Positions 16,965 through 24,680 of a stretch of 64,000 bases of DNA are shown piece after piece; within the stretch, counting starts at the first letter, position 1, and each line of letters begins with the position of its first letter. This stretch comes from Postechiella sp039985655 (GTDB lineage: Bacteria; Bacteroidota; Bacteroidia; Flavobacteriales; Flavobacteriaceae): contig JBDWSF010000018.1 in the NCBI GenBank assembly GCA_039985655.1, positions 496,001 to 560,000 of the forward strand, written 5' to 3'. Position numbers and translations under genes: made by a program. The notes under the pieces are model-generated. The model was not told where the DNA came from. It was given only the letters and a program-made list of their open reading frames with translations, and ran no database searches.

Positions 16965-19166
16965 CTATTTCTTTATTATTTTTTTAGTTTGAATTTTACC
17001 ATCGGTACTTTCTACTTTTAAAATATACATACCAGTGGGTAAGCTACTAGCATCTAACTCGCTGCTAGTGGTACTTACTAATTCTTTTCCTAATGTACTA
17101 TAAAGTTTAGCCTGTTTTAACTCTACACCAGATGATGTAATAATATTTAATGTATTAGTTACAGGATTAGGGCTTATACGTATGGCATCATTAATTAATT
17201 CTGTATTAACGGATAGAGCACTACAATCAGAATCAGAAGCAAAAATAGTATTGCCGTCTATGCCGGTTGACCAATTGAGATTACTATAAGTCACATCATC
17301 TACCTGTACACAATTTAAATTAGTATTACCTGTGGCAAAAAAATAACTAATATTTTCATTATTACCATTAATTAGGTTTAAGCTTTTTAAATAAATACCA
17401 TTATTGTCACAAACTAAGTATTCAAGTGCTGGATTGTTAGATAAATCTAAGTCACCTATCCGATTACTATCACAAAATAACTCTTTAAGCAGGGTGTTGC
17501 CAGATAGATCTATCTGAGTTAGAACATTATCGCTACAAGATAAGTATTCAAGTGCTGGATTGTTAAATAAATCTAGTCGATTTCCAACTAAATCATTTCC
17601 ACTACAATTTAATCCTGTAATATTACTAAAGGCATTAAGACCTGTCATATCATCTATATCTGCATCTGAGACATTTATTGTACCTGTATAAGCGGCTGCT
17701 TCGGCATAACTTATTTCTGTATCATCATTGGTGTTTATGGCGGAACTGTCAACCAAAGCATCTTTAAAATCATCATCGCTAAATTGAACCACACAGGCGT
17801 TTGTTGTCAATAGAGCTTGTTGATCTTCTGAAATTCCAGGACTAGTATCGCGCGTGTTAAGGTTATTCGTAAAAGTAATACATTCTAGATTGGGGTTGTT
17901 ATGGATATCCACATAAGGGGCGTTTATGCCGGAGCCTTCAAGGGAGGGGATCGAAAGGCTTTTTAATTTTTCGTTATTATTAACAATTAGAGTACCAGAA
18001 TAGCCACCAAGAAGGCTCATGTGTGATAATTCCAAGCTTACTAGGTTGTTATTCCTTTGAGCCCGAAAGATTCTAATTTTGCTATTTTTTGACAAATCTA
18101 GGGTTCGTAATGGAGTATCCCTAACGTTCAGATTGTCCAATAGCAAATTGGTAGACACATCCAAGGCTTCTATAGAAGTCAAATACGCATCTAGATATAC
18201 TAGATTACTAAGTCCAGACACATCCAAGTGTTTTAATGCCATTGGACTGCTGCCTAGGCCATGAATATATAACTGCGCTATATCTGGGTTGTGTGTTAAA
18301 TCTAAGGTTTCTAGGTAGTAACAATACAGAAGGCGTAAGTCTCCAGCAAAATTAGAAAAGGCCGAAAAACCTGTCATATCTTTCATAGCTACTCCTTGTA
18401 GACTAAAAACTATACCAGACTCACCTACTATATTGGATGCTTCTTCACAACTAATTAAACCATCATTATTGGTATCTACTTTGTTGATATAATTAGTTTC
18501 AGTACGATTATAGTTTACCAAAGCATTTCTCAAATTGAAATCAGGAAAATATACATAATTTACTGATACTGTTCCATCAGTAATGTCATTATCCGTTTTG
18601 AATGTCTCTCGTAGAGCAATTGTAATACATGGCGCTGTTGGTGTTACTTGTGCTTTAATACGAATGGTATATTCTATACCGGTAGTTGTTTCTTCCAGAC
18701 TACCTGATACAATAACGGCATTAACCACTGTTATATCATCCTCTCCGAAATCCGTTACGGTATTAAAGGTGAATCTGACCGTCTGTTCATAATCTGCATC
18801 ATAATCAATATTCTCATCTTCTATAGTTATATTACTTGTGGTGTTAACCACCTCTGCTTTTTGAGAATGATCAGCAAGTGACCCTTCAGGAGATCCCATG
18901 GCTACTAATGTGCTATCGGCCGACATCGCTACGCTCAACCCTGTTAAAGCATCATCATTATTAATAAGTTCAAATTCCCCTTCAAGTGTACGAACCTTCG
19001 CCCAAGTATCTGAATCATTTCCGCTAGTACGGGATTTAGCTATGGCTATACGTCGTTCTTCCTCTGTATTATTTTGGATAACAGGCTTTTCTAGGACCTT
19101 CCCATAAAAGGTCGTGCCTACCAATAATAAGAGCATGGTGCATAAAAGTTTTTTTTTTGTTTTCAT
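16965..19166 (-). CDS. LRR surface protein with T9SS type A sorting domain, paralogue of 9264-13991
   Basis: I start at the ATG at 19164-19166, which opens the signal peptide MKTKKKLLCTMLLLLVGTTF; the frame also contains an ATG 75 bases further upstream that would bury the signal. The 733-residue product has the same layout as the first half of 9264-13991: beta-sandwich segment, EF-hand-like loop DTNNDGLISCEE, and two LRR blocks. It then passes directly from IDGNTIFASDSDC into a type A sorting domain (ISPNPVTNTLNII ... SLPTGMYILKVES ... KKIIKK). That sorting domain is closer to the one in 14231-16453 than to the one in its N-terminal twin, so the gene looks mosaic. Likely a type IX exported surface protein. 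Confidence 0.88.
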   Translation of the reverse strand: MKTKKKLLCTMLLLLVGTTFYGKVLEKPVIQNNTEEERRIAIAKSRTSGNDSDTWAKVRTLEGEFELINNDDALTGLSVAMSADSTLVAMGSPEGSLADHSQKAEVVNTTSNITIEDENIDYDADYEQTVRFTFNTVTDFGEDDITVVNAVIVSGSLEETTTGIEYTIRIKAQVTPTAPCITIALRETFKTDNDITDGTVSVNYVYFPDFNLRNALVNYNRTETNYINKVDTNNDGLISCEEASNIVGESGIVFSLQGVAMKDMTGFSAFSNFAGDLRLLYCYYLETLDLTHNPDIAQLYIHGLGSSPMALKHLDVSGLSNLVYLDAYLTSIEALDVSTNLLLDNLNVRDTPLRTLDLSKNSKIRIFRAQRNNNLVSLELSHMSLLGGYSGTLIVNNNEKLKSLSIPSLEGSGINAPYVDIHNNPNLECITFTNNLNTRDTSPGISEDQQALLTTNACVVQFSDDDFKDALVDSSAINTNDDTEISYAEAAAYTGTINVSDADIDDMTGLNAFSNITGLNCSGNDLVGNRLDLFNNPALEYLSCSDNVLTQIDLSGNTLLKELFCDSNRIGDLDLSNNPALEYLVCDNNGIYLKSLNLINGNNENISYFFATGNTNLNCVQVDDVTYSNLNWSTGIDGNTIFASDSDCSALSVNTELINDAIRISPNPVTNTLNIITSSGVELKQAKLYSTLGKELVSTTSSELDASSLPTGMYILKVESTDGKIQTKKIIKK

Positions 19167-19791
19167 GTTTTTGTTATTTTCAATATTATTAAGAAACAAC
19201 ATTAAAACATATACTATGGTCACACTAAAAATTGTGCTCAACTCTATTAAATCAGGGACGAATTTGGAACTATAAGGGATTTTATTAAACTGTTTTCTGG
19301 TGGTTATAATACCATTTCCTATCTAGAATTATAATATCCAATTTCACGGTATATACATAGTATTTAATTCCTAATTATTCTCAATTGTTATATTTGCGCA
19401 AAAACGGCAAAAAACACATAAACTCTTATTTCTATTGGCTTTTTGGCAAAATTATAATATAGTAATTGTTATATGTTTAACTAACCCCCATACATGATTA
19501 TTAAAAAATAATATAACTCGTTGTCCATTTTGATTTATTGATCCAATAAATAGTTAAAAGGATGTACTTTAAGCCATTTCGTTTTGAGCTTCTAAAAAAA
19601 CTATCTTTGCTTTATGACAGAACAAAAGATAAATAGTCATAGTGTTTCAAAGTTGACTGCTCATATTCTTAGGAATACAAAAGATAGCTCCTCAGTATTA
19701 TAAGGAGATATTCAAAATTCGTTGAGCCCCTTTCTAATTCAAAATTGACAAATTCTCCTCAAAATTCAAAGTAGGCTATTAAATAAAAATC
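19167..19791. other. Long intergenic region with one promoter-like box
   Basis: No gene is supported. A box TATCTTTG at 19602-19609 fits the Bacteroidota -7 consensus TAnnTTTG; a short frame from the ATG at 19615 (MTEQKINSHSVSKL, 29 residues) follows, which I regard as a possible gene remnant only. The box may drive the maf gene through a long leader. The left part contains the 5' region of the surface gene 16965-19166. Confidence 0.35.
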
Positions 19792-20385
19792 ATGCTAAAC
19801 GAAAAACTAAAAAAACACAATCTTATTCTAGCGTCAGGGTCACCTAGACGTCAACAATTTTTTAAAGAATTAGAATTAGATTTCGAAATTCGATTAAAAC
19901 CTGTTAAAGAAGAATATCCACCTCGATTGGTTCATTTTGAAATCAGTAATTATCTCGCTCAATTAAAAGCACTTCCTTTTAAAGCGGAATTAAAAGACAA
20001 TGATATTTTAATTACTAGCGACACCATTGTTTGGCACAATAATAAAGCCATGGGTAAACCTAGAAATGAAGACGAAGCCTTCGAGATGATAAAATCTTAT
20101 AGTGGCACAACACACGATCTGATTACATCTGTATGCTTTACAACGAATAATTACGAAAAAACACTTCATGCCATCACCAAAGTAACATTTAAAGCACTTA
20201 CAGATGAAGAGATTCTTTTCTATATAAAAACTTGCCAACCTTTTGATAAGGCTGGAGCATACGGTATTCAAGAATGGATTGGACAAATAGCAATAACAAA
20301 AATAGAAGGCTCTTATTTTAACGTTATGGGCTTACCTGTACATCTTGTTTACAAAACGTTAAATGACATTGTTGACGGCATTTAG
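19792..20385 (+). CDS. Maf family nucleoside triphosphate pyrophosphatase
   Basis: 197 residues, the normal length of the family. Maf enzymes hydrolyse dTTP, UTP and some modified nucleotides to monophosphates, which cleans the nucleotide pool. The diagnostic N-terminal motif LASGSPRRQQ is at residues 14-23, ITSDTIV carries the conserved Asp, and KPRNEDEAFEMIKSYSG and DKAGAYGIQ are the later family motifs. The IVW-x-N...MGKP pattern is of the dTTP/UTP (YhdE) class rather than the m7GTP class. No signal peptide, so cytoplasmic. It is followed after 31 bases by the lipoprotein gene at 20417. Confidence 0.92.
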   Translation: MLNEKLKKHNLILASGSPRRQQFFKELELDFEIRLKPVKEEYPPRLVHFEISNYLAQLKALPFKAELKDNDILITSDTIVWHNNKAMGKPRNEDEAFEMIKSYSGTTHDLITSVCFTTNNYEKTLHAITKVTFKALTDEEILFYIKTCQPFDKAGAYGIQEWIGQIAITKIEGSYFNVMGLPVHLVYKTLNDIVDGI

Positions 20386-20416
20386 TTTTGTAATTTTATA
20401 CTAAATCCTGACAATC

Positions 20417-21352
20417 ATGAAAAAAGTAATTCAAACGGTATTAACACTCTGTACATTCATTGCAGTTTTTTCAATACTCAGTACATGTAAAAATGAAACA
20501 CCAGAAAAGCTTTTAGCAGTTAAAGTTGAGACAGAAATAACAGTTGAAAAGCCTTATATTACAACTCCAGAATTCAATAACTACTGGTACAAAGGTGAAG
20601 CCGAAATATCATCTTACGAGCTAGAACAAGCACGATACGGAGAAATTAGAAAAGGAAAAGCCGTTTTAATATATGTTACTGAAGATTTCCTTCCCAACAA
20701 ACAAGTTAAAGCTGATGGTCAATCTTCTAAAAACAGCTCTGTACTAAAACTCAATGCGACTAAAAAATTCAATACGGGAGTTTATCCATACTCTATAATG
20801 CAGAGTACGTTTTATCCTGTTTCTAACAATCAACATGCTATAAAAGTATCGATTTCGATGCAAGAATGGTGCGGGCATGTCTATACACAACTAAATAATC
20901 GTGAGCAATTCGAAGTAAATTCGCATTCTTATTTTGAGAATGATGCCGATAAAGAATTCAGTCTAGATAAAGCCATACTAGAAAACGAATTATGGACTAA
21001 ACTAAGAATCAATCCAAAATCTTTACCAACAGGAGAACTTCAAATTATTCCGTCGTTTGAATACCTAAAACTACATCACAAATCTTTAATGACTTATAAA
21101 GCAAAGGCAACATTAACAGCTAATAAATACACGATTTCATATCTAGAATTAAACCGAACATTAAATATTCATTTTAATGATGAATTTCCTTTTGATATAT
21201 TAAGTTGGGAAGAGTCTTTTAAAAGTGGCTTTGGATCTAAAGCAAAAATACTAACCACAAAAGCGACAAAATTAAAAACTATTAAATCGCCGTATTGGAA
21301 TAAAAAATATAATAAAGACGAAGTACTGCGAGAAACGCTTCAATTAAATTAG
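20417..21352 (+). CDS. Conserved lipoprotein of Bacteroidota, function unknown
   Basis: 311 residues with a lipoprotein signal: MKKVIQTVLTLCTFIAVFSI followed by the lipobox LSTC and then KNE. The body has conserved-looking segments such as FNNYWYKGEAEISSYELEQ, KGKAVLIYVTEDF, KFNTGVYPYSIMQSTFYPV and MQEWCGHVYTQ, which I recognise from a family common next to maf in Flavobacteriaceae. Such proteins have at times been labelled 'septum formation inhibitor Maf', probably carried over from the neighbour: nothing in this sequence is Maf-like. It probably sits on the periplasmic face of a membrane. Function unknown. Confidence 0.82.
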   Translation: MKKVIQTVLTLCTFIAVFSILSTCKNETPEKLLAVKVETEITVEKPYITTPEFNNYWYKGEAEISSYELEQARYGEIRKGKAVLIYVTEDFLPNKQVKADGQSSKNSSVLKLNATKKFNTGVYPYSIMQSTFYPVSNNQHAIKVSISMQEWCGHVYTQLNNREQFEVNSHSYFENDADKEFSLDKAILENELWTKLRINPKSLPTGELQIIPSFEYLKLHHKSLMTYKAKATLTANKYTISYLELNRTLNIHFNDEFPFDILSWEESFKSGFGSKAKILTTKATKLKTIKSPYWNKKYNKDEVLRETLQLN

Positions 21353-21392
21353 TTCTTTTTATCTTTGTAATAGATTTTAAAAGTACAATTAT

Positions 21393-21914
21393 ATGACTGA
21401 TTTTTTTAACACACACTACGATGAAATTATAAATTCGTCCATAGTATTTGGTGTTTTACTAGTTATTAGATTTATAACAAATTTAACCGTTAAAAAAGTA
21501 GGTAGAAAAAGTGGCATCAACAAAGTACGTATTAGATTAATTTGCAGATATGTAACGGTAACACTTATTATTTTAGGAATAATTATCGAAGCCTTTGTTT
21601 TTGGTGCAGAATTCAAAGAACTTGCTGTTGTATTCTCTTCTGTTTTTGCTGTAATTGGTATTGCTCTATTTGCCATTTGGTCCATTTTAAGTAATGTTAC
21701 TTCCGGCATTATTCTATTCTTTTCTTTTCCATATAAAGCTGGTGATAAAATCAGAATTCATGACAAAGATTTCCCTTTAGAAGGTGTTATTGAAGACATT
21801 AGAGCCTTTCAATTACACTTACGAATAGATAATGGTGATTTGGTAACGTATCCCAATAATCTCATCCTACAAAAAGCAGTGACTTTAGTTCAAAAAGACG
21901 CCTTTGATAAATAA
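21393..21914 (+). CDS. Small MscS-type mechanosensitive channel protein
   Basis: 173 residues. Three hydrophobic segments (about 13-30, 48-68 and 74-110) precede a short beta domain. The third segment and what follows (FSSVFAVIGIALFAIWSILS, then GIILFFSFPYKAGDKIRI) match the pore helix and the start of the beta domain of MscS: F-x-x-PY-x-GD-x-I is the family signature. It ends soon after this domain, so the large cytoplasmic cage of E. coli MscS is missing, as in many short homologues. It should release solutes under membrane tension. It follows the maf-lipoprotein pair by 40 bases. Confidence 0.85.
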   Translation: MTDFFNTHYDEIINSSIVFGVLLVIRFITNLTVKKVGRKSGINKVRIRLICRYVTVTLIILGIIIEAFVFGAEFKELAVVFSSVFAVIGIALFAIWSILSNVTSGIILFFSFPYKAGDKIRIHDKDFPLEGVIEDIRAFQLHLRIDNGDLVTYPNNLILQKAVTLVQKDAFDK

Positions 21915-21972
21915 AGCGTTAAGGATAAGTTAAAGAAAGATTAAAACGAGTTTCTCAGCCTATTTTCTTTTA

Positions 21973-21996
21973 TATATTTGGTTTTATCAAACCAAA
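21973..21996 (+). promoter_or_regulatory. Promoter box overlapping a perfect operator-like palindrome
   Basis: TATATTTG at 21973-21980 fits the Bacteroidota -7 box. Overlapping its end is a perfect palindrome with 8-base arms, TTTGGTTT (21977-21984) and AAACCAAA (21989-21996), around TATC. The ATG of the PIG-L gene is 8 bases further on. A dyad at the start of transcription is what a repressor operator would look like, so the PIG-L/symporter/oxidoreductase operon may be induced by its substrate. This is inference from position and symmetry. Confidence 0.45.
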
Positions 21997-22003
21997 TAAC
22001 ACT

Positions 22004-24526
22004 ATGCAAAAGCAAATTCTTGTTGGCCTTTTATCTTTATTTATTTATACATCTACACAAGCCCAAGCACCAAAAACTCCATCTTCTTCAGAAATTTATG
22101 AATCTATACAAAAACTTAATTTTTTAGGATCTGTATTATATTTAGCCGCGCATCCAGACGATGAAAACACGCGCTTAATAGCGTACATGTCCAACCAAGT
22201 AAAAGCAAGAACAGCCTATTTATCTTTAACGCGTGGTGACGGTGGTCAAAACCTAATTGGCCCAGAAATTAGAGAGCTTTTAGGCGTTATTAGAACGCAA
22301 GAATTATTAGCCGCAAGACATGTTGATGGAGGTGAACAACTATTTACACGCGCCAACGACTTTGGTTATTCTAAACATCCAGACGAAACGCTTAAAATTT
22401 GGAATAAAGATGATGTATTGAGTGATGTGGTTTTAGCCATTAGAAAATTTAAACCAGATATTATTATTAATAGATTCGACCACAGAACACCTGGCACTAC
22501 ACATGGGCATCATACAAGTTCTGCCATGTTAAGCTTTGAAGCTTTCGATTTAGCAAACGATGTAGATGCCTATCCAAATCAACTTAAAAACACCGAAATA
22601 TGGCAACCTAAACGCTTGTTTTATAATACGAGTTGGTGGCGATATGGTAGCAAAGAAAAATTTGATAAAGTAGACAAAAGTAATATGCTAAATTTCGACA
22701 TCGGTGTTTATTATCCTTTAAAAGGGATATCAAACAACGAATTGGCATCCATAGCTAGTAGTCAACACTTATGCCAAGGGTTTGGACGTTTATCTCAGCG
22801 AGGTGCTCAAGAAGAATATGTTGAATTCTTAAAAGGACAACCTTTAGCTGATAAAGAACATATTTTTTCTGGAATTGATACGTCTTGGAATCGTGTTACT
22901 GGCGGAAAAGCCATCGGAAGTATTCTATATGAAGTTGAAGAAAATTTCAATTTTAAAAATCCTTCCAATCATATAAACGCTTTATTAGAAGCTTACAAAT
23001 TACTTCAGAACATTGATGATGCCCATTGGAAATCTCAAAAGACTAAAGAATTACTTTCTATTATTCAAATGTGTAGTGGTCTATATTTAGAAGCTTCCGC
23101 CGAAACGAATTGGGCAACACAAAACGAAACCATCAAATTAGACATTGAAGTTTTAAATAGAAGTAATCAAAGCATTCTATTAGAAAGTATCAATAACACA
23201 GAAGGTTTAAATATTTCAAAAAACATCACTCTTAAAGAAAACAACAGGTTTTCATTTAAAGAAAATTTAAAAGTTGACAGTAAGCAAAAATCAACAACAC
23301 CGTATTGGCTTGCCGAAAAAGGAACTTTGGGTATGTATAAAGCCGATGAAAATTTAATTGGTCTCCCAGAAACGCCAAGAACTCAAAATATAGATTTCAA
23401 CTTACTAATAAATAACACGCCTATAACCATTACAAAACCTGTAATTCAACGCTTTTCAAAACCAGATAAAGGTGAATTATACCGCCCGTTTGAGATTATT
23501 CCAGAAGTCTCTGCTAAAATCCCTGAAAAGGTTATCATTTTCGAAAATGAAAAACAACGCGATATTACACTTATCGTTAAAGCAGGAAAAGACAATTTAG
23601 AGGGCTACGCCGAAATTTGCTACCCTAATGATTGGAAAGTCTATCCTGCCAAACAAAAAGTATCCATTAAAAATAAAGGCGAAGAGCAAGCGCTTGTCTT
23701 TACCGTAATTCCGCCAGTTTATCAAAGTGAAGGTTATATAAGTCCTATTATAACTATTGGAGAAAAAAAGTATTCAAAAGAGCTTATTACCATTGAATAC
23801 GATCATATTCCAACTCAAACCGTTTTACTTCCTAGTGAGACAAAGATTGTGCGTTTAAACATCCAAAAGCGAGGAGAAAACATTGCCTATATTCAAGGTG
23901 CAGGTGATGTGGTTCCAGAAAGTTTGCAACAAATAGGCTATCATGTCAGAATTATAAAGCCCGAAGACATAAACGCTGAAACTTTAAGTAGATTCGACGC
24001 TGTCGTTGTTGGTATTAGAGCTTATAATACAGTTGAAGATTTAAAATTTAAACAACAACAGTTGTTTGATTTTGTTTCCAAAGGCGGAAATATGATTGTG
24101 CAATATAATACAAATCGCAGATTAAAAGTTGATGAGTTAGCGCCTTATCAATTAGAATTATCTAGAGATCGTGTCACAGATGAAAACGCCGAAGTTCGCT
24201 TTTTAAATCCGCAACACGAACTACTTAATTTCCCGAATAAAATTACACAAGACGATTTTAAAGGTTGGACGCAAGAACGTGGCTTATATTTCCCTAACAA
24301 ATGGGGTCCCGAGTTCACTCCTATTCTATCCATGAACGATAAAGGTGAATCCCAAAAGAACGGAAGTTTACTCGTAGCAAAACATGGCAAAGGTCATTTT
24401 ATTTATACAGGTTTAAGCTTTTTTAGAGAGTTCCCTGTAGGTGTTTCTGGCGCCTATAGACTTTTTGCAAATATGCTATCTATTGGAAAAGACACTATAA
24501 ATACTGAAGCTCCTTTAAAAAACTAA
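22004..24526 (+). CDS. Exported PIG-L/LmbE family deacetylase with C-terminal amidotransferase-like domain
   Basis: 840 residues with a signal peptide (MQKQILVGLLSLFIYTSTQA). The PIG-L domain (about 40-260) has the metal site AHPDDE (49-54) and the later histidines in THGHHTS (167-170); such enzymes remove N-acetyl groups from amino sugars or related compounds using zinc. After a beta-rich middle part comes a flavodoxin/class I glutamine-amidotransferase-like domain (about 625-830, FDAVVVGIRAYNT, SKGGNMIVQYN), without an obvious catalytic Cys. It is the first gene of an apparent operon with a small membrane peptide, a sodium:solute symporter and a Gfo/Idh/MocA oxidoreductase, so the substrate is probably an N-acetylated sugar or glycoside imported by that symporter. 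Confidence 0.9.
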   Translation: MQKQILVGLLSLFIYTSTQAQAPKTPSSSEIYESIQKLNFLGSVLYLAAHPDDENTRLIAYMSNQVKARTAYLSLTRGDGGQNLIGPEIRELLGVIRTQELLAARHVDGGEQLFTRANDFGYSKHPDETLKIWNKDDVLSDVVLAIRKFKPDIIINRFDHRTPGTTHGHHTSSAMLSFEAFDLANDVDAYPNQLKNTEIWQPKRLFYNTSWWRYGSKEKFDKVDKSNMLNFDIGVYYPLKGISNNELASIASSQHLCQGFGRLSQRGAQEEYVEFLKGQPLADKEHIFSGIDTSWNRVTGGKAIGSILYEVEENFNFKNPSNHINALLEAYKLLQNIDDAHWKSQKTKELLSIIQMCSGLYLEASAETNWATQNETIKLDIEVLNRSNQSILLESINNTEGLNISKNITLKENNRFSFKENLKVDSKQKSTTPYWLAEKGTLGMYKADENLIGLPETPRTQNIDFNLLINNTPITITKPVIQRFSKPDKGELYRPFEIIPEVSAKIPEKVIIFENEKQRDITLIVKAGKDNLEGYAEICYPNDWKVYPAKQKVSIKNKGEEQALVFTVIPPVYQSEGYISPIITIGEKKYSKELITIEYDHIPTQTVLLPSETKIVRLNIQKRGENIAYIQGAGDVVPESLQQIGYHVRIIKPEDINAETLSRFDAVVVGIRAYNTVEDLKFKQQQLFDFVSKGGNMIVQYNTNRRLKVDELAPYQLELSRDRVTDENAEVRFLNPQHELLNFPNKITQDDFKGWTQERGLYFPNKWGPEFTPILSMNDKGESQKNGSLLVAKHGKGHFIYTGLSFFREFPVGVSGAYRLFANMLSIGKDTINTEAPLKN

Positions 24527-24560
24527 AATCAATCCTTTTTATCAATCAAAATTAAATCAC

Positions 24561-24677
24561 ATGGAAGAACCAAACCATTCCAATAAAAAGTATAAATGGG
24601 ACACAATGTATACACTGGTATTAGTTGCTAATGCCATATATATGATTACTTTTTATTTTATAACAAAAGCCTTTTAA
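24561..24677 (+). CDS. 38-residue single-pass membrane peptide in front of the symporter
   Basis: This short frame starts ATG at 24561 and ends TAA at 24675-24677, only 3 bases before the symporter ATG and 34 bases after the deacetylase stop. The product begins MEEPNHSNKKYKWDTMYT, soluble and charged, then has one hydrophobic segment (LVLVANAIYMITFYFI) and ends TKAF. Position, tight spacing and a clean membrane segment argue for a real gene. By analogy with other tiny proteins encoded with transporters it may be an accessory subunit of the symporter; this is inference. Confidence 0.65.
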   Translation: MEEPNHSNKKYKWDTMYTLVLVANAIYMITFYFITKAF

Positions 24678-24680
24678 TCT

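Noticed and set aside
19615..19704. Small frame MTEQKINSHSV... after a TAnnTTTG box
   Set aside because: Only 29 residues with no membrane segment or family; it could be a remnant, but coding is not supported.
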